Shown here one piece after another: positions 57,621 through 64,000 of a DNA stretch of 64,000 nt; position 1 is the stretch's first letter; each line of letters opens with the position of its first letter. Under the pieces are notes generated by a model. That model saw only the letters and a list, made by a program, of their open reading frames with translations, was not told where the DNA came from and did not search any database. The DNA comes from Trinickia violacea. Lineage in GTDB: Bacteria; Pseudomonadota; Gammaproteobacteria; Burkholderiales; Burkholderiaceae. The DNA lies in NCBI RefSeq assembly GCF_005280735.1, contig NZ_CP040077.1:4278001-4342000 (forward strand), read 5' to 3'. The translations under genes and the position numbers were made by a program.

Positions 57621-58250
57621 TCACGACGCCTTGCCGGCGGCAAGTTGCTGGTTGCGCTGCGTGAGGAACTGGATCAGGCCGTCGACGCCGCTTTGCTGGA
57701 TTTTCTCGTTGAACTGCTGCTGATACGTCTGGATCAGCCAAGCGCCGAGCACGTTCAGGTCATAGACGCGCCAGCCTTGCGGCGTCTTGTACAGGCGATA
57801 GTCGAGCTCGACCGGCTGGCCGTTGTTCATCACGACCGAACGCACGACGACATCGGTGTCGTCCGGGTTCATGCGGAACGGCTTGTATTGGATCTGCTGG
57901 TCGCGCACTTGCGCGAGCGCGCCGGCATAGGTGCGGATCAGCAGCATCTTGAATTGCTCGACCAGCTGGTCTTGCTGCTGCGGCGTGGCAGTGCGCCATG
58001 CACGGCTCGTGGCGAGCATCGTCGTGCGGCGGAAATCGATGTACGGCAGGATCTTTTCGTTCACCAACTGCGTGACGCGATTGATGTCGCCGCTCTTGAT
58101 GGTCGGGTCAGACTTGATCTGGTCGAGGACTTGCTGCGTGACGGTCTTGACCATGCCGTCAGGCGAGCTGGTATCGACCGTTTGCGCAAACGCGGCGTTT
58201 CCAAACGAAAAGAACGTAGCAAACAGGGAAATCAGGAAGAATTTTTTCAT
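57621..58250 (-). CDS. mlaC: Periplasmic phospholipid carrier MlaC
   Basis: 209 residues. A signal peptide ends near 'GNAAFAQ'. The remainder matches MlaC, which shuttles phospholipid between the outer-membrane MlaA complex and the inner-membrane MlaFEDB pump. 'KSDPTIKSGDINRVTQLVNEKILPYIDFRRTT'-type segments are typical. It starts 145 bp after mlaA and lies 8 bp before mlaB. Confidence 0.95.
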   Translation of the reverse strand: MKKFFLISLFATFFSFGNAAFAQTVDTSSPDGMVKTVTQQVLDQIKSDPTIKSGDINRVTQLVNEKILPYIDFRRTTMLATSRAWRTATPQQQDQLVEQFKMLLIRTYAGALAQVRDQQIQYKPFRMNPDDTDVVVRSVVMNNGQPVELDYRLYKTPQGWRVYDLNVLGAWLIQTYQQQFNEKIQQSGVDGLIQFLTQRNQQLAAGKAS

Positions 58251-58394
58251 CGTCTACCTTGGATGAATAAGAGCGCTAGCCTTGGAGCCCTCAGCATTAC
58301 GCGAGTTCGGCCGGTTGCCTAGCGCGAAACGGCAAATATTGTCTCGAACTGTTACCGCGACATTATCCGCGTCTCGCGCCGGGGTTGCTTACGG

Positions 58395-59360
58395 TTACGG
58401 CAAGTGCAGGTGCAGCGACGGCACGCCCTGCGACGGCGGCACGAACTGTTGCGCCGGCACTTGCGGAGCGCCCCCGTTCGGGCCGCCGAGCGTTGCCGGC
58501 GGGGTCGCCTCGACACCCGAAGCGGCCGATGCGGCCTCCGCCGGCGCCGCGGCTGCCGCCCCGGCGCTCGACGCGGCCTGTGCGGCGGCGGCCCCCGAAG
58601 CCGGGGCTTCCGCCGCGGCGCCTTCCGCGCCGTAATTCGGCAGCGACTGGTCGTAGTTCGGCAAGGCCGCATTGGCGTTGCCGTCCGAGATCAGGTACTG
58701 GCGGCGCTGCAAATACGCATTGCGGATGAACGAGTATTTGTCCAGCGCGGCGCCGCTCAGCACGTCGCCGGTCTGCAGCAGGTTGGCGCGGGTGTTGATC
58801 AGGTTCACGCCCCACAGCGACCAGCTGACCGACGACGGCTCGACGTACGTCAACGGATTGCCGAAGTAGTCCCCGACCAGCCCGACCGCGTCGCGCGCAG
58901 TGCTCGGGCCGAACAGCGGCAGCACGAGGTACGGCCCCGGCGGCACGCCATAGTGACCGAGCGTGACGCCCATGTCCGACGTGTGCTTCGGCAGCTTCGC
59001 GAGCGTCGCGACGTCGAACAGGCCGCCCACGCCGAACACGGTGTTGATGACGACGCGCATGATGTCGCCGACGCCGTCGGCGATCTTCAATTGCACCAGA
59101 TTGTTAGCCGCGATGTAGACGTCACCGATATTCGAGAAGAAGTTCGTGACGCTCGTGCGCACCGGTTGCGGCACGGCCCAGGCGTAGCCCTGCGCGGCCG
59201 GCTTGAGCGCATAGGTGTCGACGGTATCGTTGAACTTGAACACCGTCCGGTTGAAGCCCTCGAATGGATCACCCTTAGTCGGCGTCTGCACGGTCGCGCA
59301 GCCGGCCAGGGCCGCCACCGCGAGCGTAAGCGCCGCATTTCTGATGCATGTGGTTTGCAT
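58395..59360 (-). CDS. mlaA: Outer-membrane lipoprotein MlaA (VacJ)
   Basis: 321 residues. The lipobox 'LAGC' gives lipidated Cys21. 'DPFEGFNRTVFKFNDTVD' and 'DMGVTLGHYGVPPGPYLVLPLFGPSTARDAVG' are VacJ signatures. A long Ala/Pro-rich tail (about 240-321) is an extension not needed for the core fold. It removes misplaced phospholipid from the outer leaflet. In this operon mlaA sits between mlaD and mlaC; in E. coli it is elsewhere on the chromosome. Confidence 0.95.
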   Translation of the reverse strand: MQTTCIRNAALTLAVAALAGCATVQTPTKGDPFEGFNRTVFKFNDTVDTYALKPAAQGYAWAVPQPVRTSVTNFFSNIGDVYIAANNLVQLKIADGVGDIMRVVINTVFGVGGLFDVATLAKLPKHTSDMGVTLGHYGVPPGPYLVLPLFGPSTARDAVGLVGDYFGNPLTYVEPSSVSWSLWGVNLINTRANLLQTGDVLSGAALDKYSFIRNAYLQRRQYLISDGNANAALPNYDQSLPNYGAEGAAAEAPASGAAAAQAASSAGAAAAAPAEAASAASGVEATPPATLGGPNGGAPQVPAQQFVPPSQGVPSLHLHLP

Positions 59361-59385
59361 TTCTTGTTCTCCTAAACTGGCTCTC

Positions 59386-59913
59386 TCAGCCCCCGGCGCC
59401 CGATGCCGGGGCCGGTGCTGCAGCGGGCGCGGACGACGCCGGCGCTTTCGACGCGCCCGAATCCGCTGCCTTGCTGTACAAAAACTGTCCGATGAGGTTT
59501 TCGAGCACGATCGCCGATTGCGTCATCGAAATCGTGTCGCCGGCCTTCAGCATGTCGGAGTCGCCGCCCGGATCGAGGCCGATGTATTGCTCGCCGAGCA
59601 GGCCCGCCGTGAGAATCTTCGCGGACGTGTCCTTCGGGAATTCGTATTGCTTGTCGAGGTCGATCGTGACGAGCGCTTGGTACGTGTTCGTATCGAAGCT
59701 GATCGAAGCGACCCGGCCGACCACCACGCCCGCGCTCTTCACCGGCGCACGCACCTTGAGTCCGCCGATGTTGTCGAACTTGAGCTTGACCGGATAAGTG
59801 GGCTGGAACGACAGCGAGCTCATGTTGCCGGCCTTCAGCGCGAGAAACAGCAGCGCGATAAAGCCCAGCACCACGAACAAGCCGACCCAGAAGTCGAGAG
59901 CATACTTTTTCAT
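59386..59913 (-). CDS. mlaD: MCE-domain lipid-transport protein MlaD
   Basis: 175 residues. An N-terminal membrane helix ('FWVGLFVVLGFIALLFLAL') precedes the MCE domain (about 38-115, 'KFDNIGGLKVRAPVKSAGVVVGRV'). A low-complexity Ala/Pro/Ser tail follows. It forms the hexameric ring above MlaFE. ATG at 59913 is used; an in-frame ATG two codons earlier exists. Confidence 0.94.
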   Translation of the reverse strand: MKKYALDFWVGLFVVLGFIALLFLALKAGNMSSLSFQPTYPVKLKFDNIGGLKVRAPVKSAGVVVGRVASISFDTNTYQALVTIDLDKQYEFPKDTSAKILTAGLLGEQYIGLDPGGDSDMLKAGDTISMTQSAIVLENLIGQFLYSKAADSGASKAPASSAPAAAPAPASGAGG

Positions 59914-59996
59914 CGTCATCCCATTAGAAACCATGGCTGCGGGATCGAGCAGGTGCGGCGCTGCTGCACGCCGTTCGCCTCTGCTCGAGCACCGGC

Positions 59997-60764
59997 TTAG
60001 CTGAACATCAGCGCTGTCAGCAAGAAATCGAGACCGAGCACGGCCAGCGACGCGAAGACGACCGTCTTGGTCGTCGCGCGCGAGACGCCTTCCGGCGTCG
60101 GCTTGGCTTCGTAGCCCTGGAAGAGCGCAACAAACGTCACCGCGAAACCGAATACGACACTCTTGATGACGCCGTTGCCAACGTCGCGCCACACGTCCAC
60201 CCCGCCCTGCATCTGCGACCAGAACGAGCCGGAATCGACGCCGATCATGATCACGCCGACCACGTAGCCGCCGAAGATGCCGACTGCGCTGAAAATCGCG
60301 GCGAGGATCGGCATCGAGATGATGCCCGCCCACATGCGCGGCGCGATCACGGTCTTGAGCGGATCGACGGCCATCATTTCGAGCGCCGTCAGCTGCTCGC
60401 CCGCCTTCATCAAGCCGATTTCGGCGGTGAGCGAGGTGCCCGCCCGGCCCGCGAACAGGAGCGCCGTGACAACCGGCCCGAGCTCGCGCACGAGCGACAG
60501 CGCGACCAGCAGGCCAAGCGCCTGCTCGGACCCGTAGCGGTTCAGCGTGTAGTACCCCTGCAAGCCGAGCACGAAGCCGACGAACAGTCCCGAGACCGCA
60601 ATGATCACGAGCGAATAGTTACCGACGAAGTGGATCTGCTTTGTGACAAGACGCGGCCGGCGCAGAAGCGGGAAGAATTCGAGCACGAGCCGCAGGAACA
60701 TGCGCGCCGCGTAGCCGGCCTTCTCCACGCCGCCGATCACCGAGCGTCCGATTGCGCTGATCAT
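59997..60764 (-). CDS. mlaE: Lipid ABC transporter permease MlaE
   Basis: 255 residues, about five membrane helices. 'ELGPVVTALLFAGRAGTSLTAEIGLMKAGEQLTALEMMAVDP'-type sequence is the MlaE/YrbE signature. It is the membrane subunit of MlaFEDB. Its ATG overlaps the mlaF stop by 4 bp, and it lies 83 bp before mlaD. Confidence 0.97.
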   Translation of the reverse strand: MISAIGRSVIGGVEKAGYAARMFLRLVLEFFPLLRRPRLVTKQIHFVGNYSLVIIAVSGLFVGFVLGLQGYYTLNRYGSEQALGLLVALSLVRELGPVVTALLFAGRAGTSLTAEIGLMKAGEQLTALEMMAVDPLKTVIAPRMWAGIISMPILAAIFSAVGIFGGYVVGVIMIGVDSGSFWSQMQGGVDVWRDVGNGVIKSVVFGFAVTFVALFQGYEAKPTPEGVSRATTKTVVFASLAVLGLDFLLTALMFS

Positions 60765-61585
60765 GCCTGCCCTCCGCCGACGCCGAAATCCGCCGCCAGC
60801 GACGTTTGAGTGGGGTAATGGAACTTGAACGGGCCGTCGGGGGCGGCGTCGATGAACTGGCGCACCGTCGGGTCGGTCGATTCGCGCAGCTGCGCGGGCG
60901 TGCCCTCCGCGAGCACGGCGCCGTTCGCGAGGAAGTAGACGTAATCGGCGATCGCGAACGATTCCGGCACGTCGTGCGTGACGAGGATCGACGTCGCGCC
61001 GAGCGCCTGGTTCAGCGTGCGGATCAGGTTCGCGGTGATGCCGAGCGAAATGGGGTCGAGGCCGGCAAACGGCTCGTCGTACATCATCAGCTCGGGGTCG
61101 AGCGCGATCGCGCGAGCGAGCGCCACGCGCCGCGCCATGCCGCCCGAAATCTCCGACGGCGCGAGATCGCGCGCGCCGCGCAGGCCGACGGCGTTGAGCT
61201 TCATCAACACCAGGTCGCGGATCAGCTCTTCGGGGAGATCGGTGTGCTCGCGCAGCGCGAAGGCGACATTCTCGAACACCGACATATCGGTGAAAAGCGC
61301 GCCGAACTGGAACAGCATGCCCATCTTGCGGCGCAGCGCGTAGAGGCCCTCGCGGGTCTGCTTGCCGACGTTCTGGCCCTGGAACAGCACGTCGCCGCGG
61401 CGCGCACGCACGAGGCCGCCGATCAGCCGCAGCACCGTGGTCTTGCCGCAGCCGGAGCCGCCCATGACCGCCACGACCTGACCGCGCGGGAAGCGCATGT
61501 TCAGGTTCGACAGGACGAGCCGGCCGTCGTTGTAGCCGAAATCGACGTTGCGAAGCTCGAGAAGGGTCTCGGAAGGAGAAGGCAC
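60761..61585 (-). CDS. mlaF: Lipid ABC transporter ATPase MlaF
   Basis: 274 residues. Walker A 'MGGSGCGKTTVL' (about 41-52), signature 'EISGGMARRVALARAIA', Walker B 'LMMYDEPFAGLDP' and switch His in 'LVTHDVPESFAIAD' are intact. It powers retrograde phospholipid transport from outer to inner membrane. The start GTG at 61585 gives the usual N-terminus and removes a TTG-started extension (61636). It is the first mla gene, about 100 bp after thiE. Confidence 0.95.
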   Translation of the reverse strand: MPSPSETLLELRNVDFGYNDGRLVLSNLNMRFPRGQVVAVMGGSGCGKTTVLRLIGGLVRARRGDVLFQGQNVGKQTREGLYALRRKMGMLFQFGALFTDMSVFENVAFALREHTDLPEELIRDLVLMKLNAVGLRGARDLAPSEISGGMARRVALARAIALDPELMMYDEPFAGLDPISLGITANLIRTLNQALGATSILVTHDVPESFAIADYVYFLANGAVLAEGTPAQLRESTDPTVRQFIDAAPDGPFKFHYPTQTSLAADFGVGGGQA

Positions 61586-61689
61586 GTAGCTGACAGTCCT
61601 TTTACGCGGAAGGCGAATTATAGGGCCTTCACGCAAATGTTGTCGCCGTGCGCCCCCTACCTTTTAACTGCGATCATGACAATCGATTA

Positions 61690-62802
61690 TTACGCGAATT
61701 TTTGCTGCAACGCAACGACCGCCGCGGCGGGGTCCGCAGCCTCGGTCACGGCGCGCACGACCGCCGCGCTGGCGACGCCCGTCGCGAGCACGTCGGCCAG
61801 CACGGCGCCGTCGATGCCGCCGATCGCCACGAGCGGCACGACGCCCTCGAGCAAGCGCACGTAGCGGGCGAGCCTCGCCAAGCCCTGCGGGGCGGTCGGC
61901 ATCACTTTCGTGGTGGTCGGGAAGACCGCGCCGAGCGCGATGTAGCTCGGCTTGAAGTGAAGCGCGGTCAGCATCTCGTAATAACCGTGCGTCGACAGGC
62001 CGAGGCGCAGGCCGGCTGCCGCGATCGCCTGGAGATCGGCCGTATGGACGTCCTCCTGGCCGAGATGCACGCCGTAAGCGCCCGCCGCGACCGCTTCGCG
62101 CCAGTGATCGTTGATGAAAACCTGGGCGTCGTGCTCGCGGCCCGCCGTCACGCAGCGTGAGATTTCGGCAGCCAGGACGTCGGGCTCGGCGCGCTTCAAA
62201 CGCAATTGGGTGGTCTTCACGCCGTAGTCCAGCACGCGCTCGACCCAATCGGCACTCGGCAGCACCGGATAGAGGCCGAGCCGCTCGGGACAACGCGGGA
62301 ACGCGGGCGTCGGCGCCGCCGGCAAGCCGGCGACGCGCGGAAAGCGGGACAGATCGACCGGCCAGGCGTCGTCGGCGCGCGTTTCGTCGCCGTCGCGCCA
62401 CGCTAGTGCGAGCACGAGCGCGTCGTGCGCTTCAAAGCCGCAGTCGAGGAAGCCCGCGAGCGCGGCGAGCCAATCCTCGGCGAGCGGGCCCGCGCTTTCC
62501 AGCGCGTAACGGACCTCGCCGAGACGCAGCGTCACGTCGCCGGAAGCCGCCTCGATCACGCCCGCGCCGTTCGCGAGCCAGTGGTCGAGGCTGCCGGTGT
62601 GACCAGGAGCGCCTGCCTTCTGTTCGGTGAAAACGATGAGATCGCCGGCGCGCGGTTCATCCGGGGCGATCAGGCAAATGCGCCACGGCGCGTTCGCGGC
62701 CGGCCAATCGCCGAGCCGCGCGCGGATGCGCTCCGCGGCTTCGGTCAATTCGTCAGCGGGCGGCCAGAAGATTTCGCGATCGGGAAACGATAAGGTCCTC
62801 AT
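61690..62802 (-). CDS. thiE: Thiamine phosphate synthase with N-terminal extension
   Basis: 370 residues. The C-terminal part (about 175-370) is a complete ThiE TIM barrel that couples HMP-PP and thiazole phosphate ('[11 protein letters not shown]', '[25 protein letters not shown]', '[11 protein letters not shown]', '[12 protein letters not shown]', 'VAIGGIDG'). The first 170 residues are not part of the core family, which is about 210 residues long; they contain no motif I recognise. Its ATG overlaps the thiG stop by 4 bp (62799-62802). Confidence 0.9.
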   Translation of the reverse strand: MRTLSFPDREIFWPPADELTEAAERIRARLGDWPAANAPWRICLIAPDEPRAGDLIVFTEQKAGAPGHTGSLDHWLANGAGVIEAASGDVTLRLGEVRYALESAGPLAEDWLAALAGFLDCGFEAHDALVLALAWRDGDETRADDAWPVDLSRFPRVAGLPAAPTPAFPRCPERLGLYPVLPSADWVERVLDYGVKTTQLRLKRAEPDVLAAEISRCVTAGREHDAQVFINDHWREAVAAGAYGVHLGQEDVHTADLQAIAAAGLRLGLSTHGYYEMLTALHFKPSYIALGAVFPTTTKVMPTAPQGLARLARYVRLLEGVVPLVAIGGIDGAVLADVLATGVASAAVVRAVTEAADPAAAVVALQQKFA

Positions 62803-63614
62803 GCCGAGCCCCCCGCGTGATGCCAGAACGGCATGCCGACCACCGGCGTGCTCGCCTGCGCGCTGTCGCGCTCGGCCATCGGACCGGCCAGATAAGCGCT
62901 GCGCCCTGCCTCGGCGGCCTGCGCGAACGCACGCGCCATCACGGGCGGATGCGTCGCCTGCGACACGGCCGTGTTCAGCAGCACGCCATCGAAACCCCAC
63001 TCCATCACCTGGCACGCATGCGAGGGCACGCCAAGCCCGGCGTCGACGATCAGCGGCACGTCCGGCAGACGCTCGCGCAGCACGCGCAGCCCATACGGAT
63101 TGACGACGCCCTTGCCCGTTCCGATCGGCGCGCCCCACGGCATCAGCGCCTCGCAGCCCGCGTCGAGCAGACGCCGGCCGATCACGAGATCCTCCGTGCA
63201 ATACGGCAGCACCTTGAAGCCGTCCTTGACGAGCTTCGCCGCCGCTTCGACCAAGCCGATCGGATCGGGCTGCAGCGTGTAGTCGTCGCCGATCAGCTCG
63301 AGCTTGATCCAATCGGTTTCGAAGACTTCGCGCGCCATCTGCGCCGTCGTCACCGCTTCGGCGACGCTCTGGCAGCCAGCCGTGTTCGGCAGGAGCGGCA
63401 CGCCGTGGCGCTTGAGCAAATCAAAGAAGCCGGCTTCGGCAGTATCGGCGTTCATCTGGCGGCGCAGCGCCACCGTGACCATGCCGGGCTTCGCGGCCGC
63501 GATCGAATCGGACAGCGACTGCAGCGACGGATAGCGCGACGTGCCGAGCAGCACGCGGCTCGCGAAAGTTTCGCCGTACAGCGTCAGCGAATCGGCGGCG
63601 AGGTTGGAAGTCAT
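62799..63614 (-). CDS. thiG: Thiazole synthase
   Basis: 271 residues. It builds the thiazole phosphate from deoxyxylulose phosphate, dehydroglycine and ThiS thiocarboxylate. '[18 protein letters not shown]', '[19 protein letters not shown]' (Schiff-base Lys region) and '[29 protein letters not shown]' are diagnostic. It lies between thiS and thiE. Confidence 0.96.
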   Translation of the reverse strand: MTSNLAADSLTLYGETFASRVLLGTSRYPSLQSLSDSIAAAKPGMVTVALRRQMNADTAEAGFFDLLKRHGVPLLPNTAGCQSVAEAVTTAQMAREVFETDWIKLELIGDDYTLQPDPIGLVEAAAKLVKDGFKVLPYCTEDLVIGRRLLDAGCEALMPWGAPIGTGKGVVNPYGLRVLRERLPDVPLIVDAGLGVPSHACQVMEWGFDGVLLNTAVSQATHPPVMARAFAQAAEAGRSAYLAGPMAERDSAQASTPVVGMPFWHHAGGSA

Positions 63615-63736
63615 CGGAGAATCCTTGGGCTCAGGCGGCGGACTGCGGTCGATCGAGGCGTCGATTGCGCAGCCGCTCGAACCAATGAGGCAACAGTAAG
63701 AGCGAATGGTCGAATGGTCGTTGTTATCCGGCCGCG

Positions 63737-63934
63737 TCAGCCGCCGGCAACGGGTTGGACGACGTCGAGCTTGTCGCCCGCCTGCAACGCGCGCGCCGCA
63801 TGCTGCGCGCGCGCGACGAAGTCGCCGTTGAGCGCGACCGCGAACGGCGGGCGCGCGCCGAACGCGGCGAGCGCGTCGGCGATGCTCGCGCCTTCCGGCA
63901 GCGACAGCAGCTTTTGATTGATCTGGATATCCAT
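63737..63934 (-). CDS. thiS: Sulfur carrier protein ThiS
   Basis: 65 residues, ubiquitin-like fold, ending in Gly-Gly ('QPVAGG'), where thiocarboxylate is formed. It donates sulfur to ThiG. It lies 122 bp before thiG and about 23 bp after the end of the next gene upstream, in keeping with a thiO-thiS-thiG-thiE operon. Confidence 0.94.
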   Translation of the reverse strand: MDIQINQKLLSLPEGASIADALAAFGARPPFAVALNGDFVARAQHAARALQAGDKLDVVQPVAGG

Positions 63935-63957
63935 GGCTTTCTGAATCTGAGTCGGGT

Positions 63958-64000
63958 TCAGGCTTCGGCGCGCGGCATCGTCCGCTCGGACGCGTTCGAT
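63958..64000 (-). CDS. C-terminal end of a probable glycine oxidase ThiO (partial)
   Basis: An open minus-strand frame from the right edge ends in TGA at 63958-63960 and encodes ...[13 protein letters not shown]. The sequence is too short to prove the family. The position directly before thiS-thiG-thiE is where thiO lies in related genomes, so ThiO is an inference from context. Confidence 0.5.
   Translation of the reverse strand, partial: SNASERTMPRAEA

Noticed and set aside
63737..64000. TPP riboswitch before the thi genes
   Set aside because: The 5' end of the thi operon lies beyond the right edge, and no thi-box-like sequence is visible in the last bases.

Overview
The window is about 64 kb of high-GC DNA from a betaproteobacterium of the Burkholderiales, most likely Burkholderiaceae (Burkholderia, Paraburkholderia, Trinickia or a near relative). 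That rests on gene order and protein character: hemA-prfA-prmC-grxD-ubiX in a row, sspA-sspB beside petABC, and a his-tat cluster joined to murA, a BolA gene and an mla operon. The genus is an inference; no rRNA gene is present.

Layout. (1) 1-4.7 kb: a DUF748 envelope protein, an HAD phosphatase, a cysteine hydrolase, a Xaa-Pro aminopeptidase and a small membrane protein. (2) 4.8-11.1 kb, plus strand: an orphan OmpR-type regulator, hemA, prfA, prmC, grxD, ubiX and a DOPA-dioxygenase-like gene. (3) 11.2-24.4 kb: mixed metabolic and transport genes, including an aspartate-type permease, a cspA gene with a long leader, a YegD-like Hsp70, two MFS carriers (one divergent from a TetR gene across two operators), two methyltransferases and a BaiN-like flavoprotein. 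(4) 24.4-36.9 kb: an accessory regulatory and fimbrial region. (5) 36.9-64 kb, almost all minus strand: tRNA-Thr, sspB-sspA, petCBA, a Nif3-family gene, a divergent DegS-like protease, tatCBA, hinT, the histidine genes (hisE, I, F, A, H, B, C, D, G) with a marC-family gene among them, murA, a bolA-family gene, a YadGH-type ABC exporter, mlaB-C-A-D-E-F, and thiE-G-S with the end of a probable thiO.

The accessory region is the most interesting part. An unorthodox sensor kinase (periplasmic sensor, PAS, HisKA, HATPase, REC, HPt) is divergent from two RcsB/FixJ-like regulators. Next comes a four-gene chaperone-usher operon (pilin, chaperone, usher, tip protein), then a third regulator of the same family and a broken pilin copy. 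The second regulator has Glu at the phospho-acceptor Asp, and the third has Asn in the acidic pocket. The intact and broken pilin genes carry the same upstream element in direct orientation, with 26 identical base pairs that include a sequence like the enterobacterial RcsAB box. Palindromic ACTAGT/CTAGTAC motifs recur in the intergenic DNA. I infer a self-contained, Rcs/Bvg-like phosphorelay controlling one fimbria, with one or two regulators that may act without phosphorylation and a pilin remnant that could take part in recombination.

The rest is mostly housekeeping DNA in a conserved order. Start codons were moved inward where the first possible codon lacked a ribosome binding site and an internal one had it; this is stated per gene.
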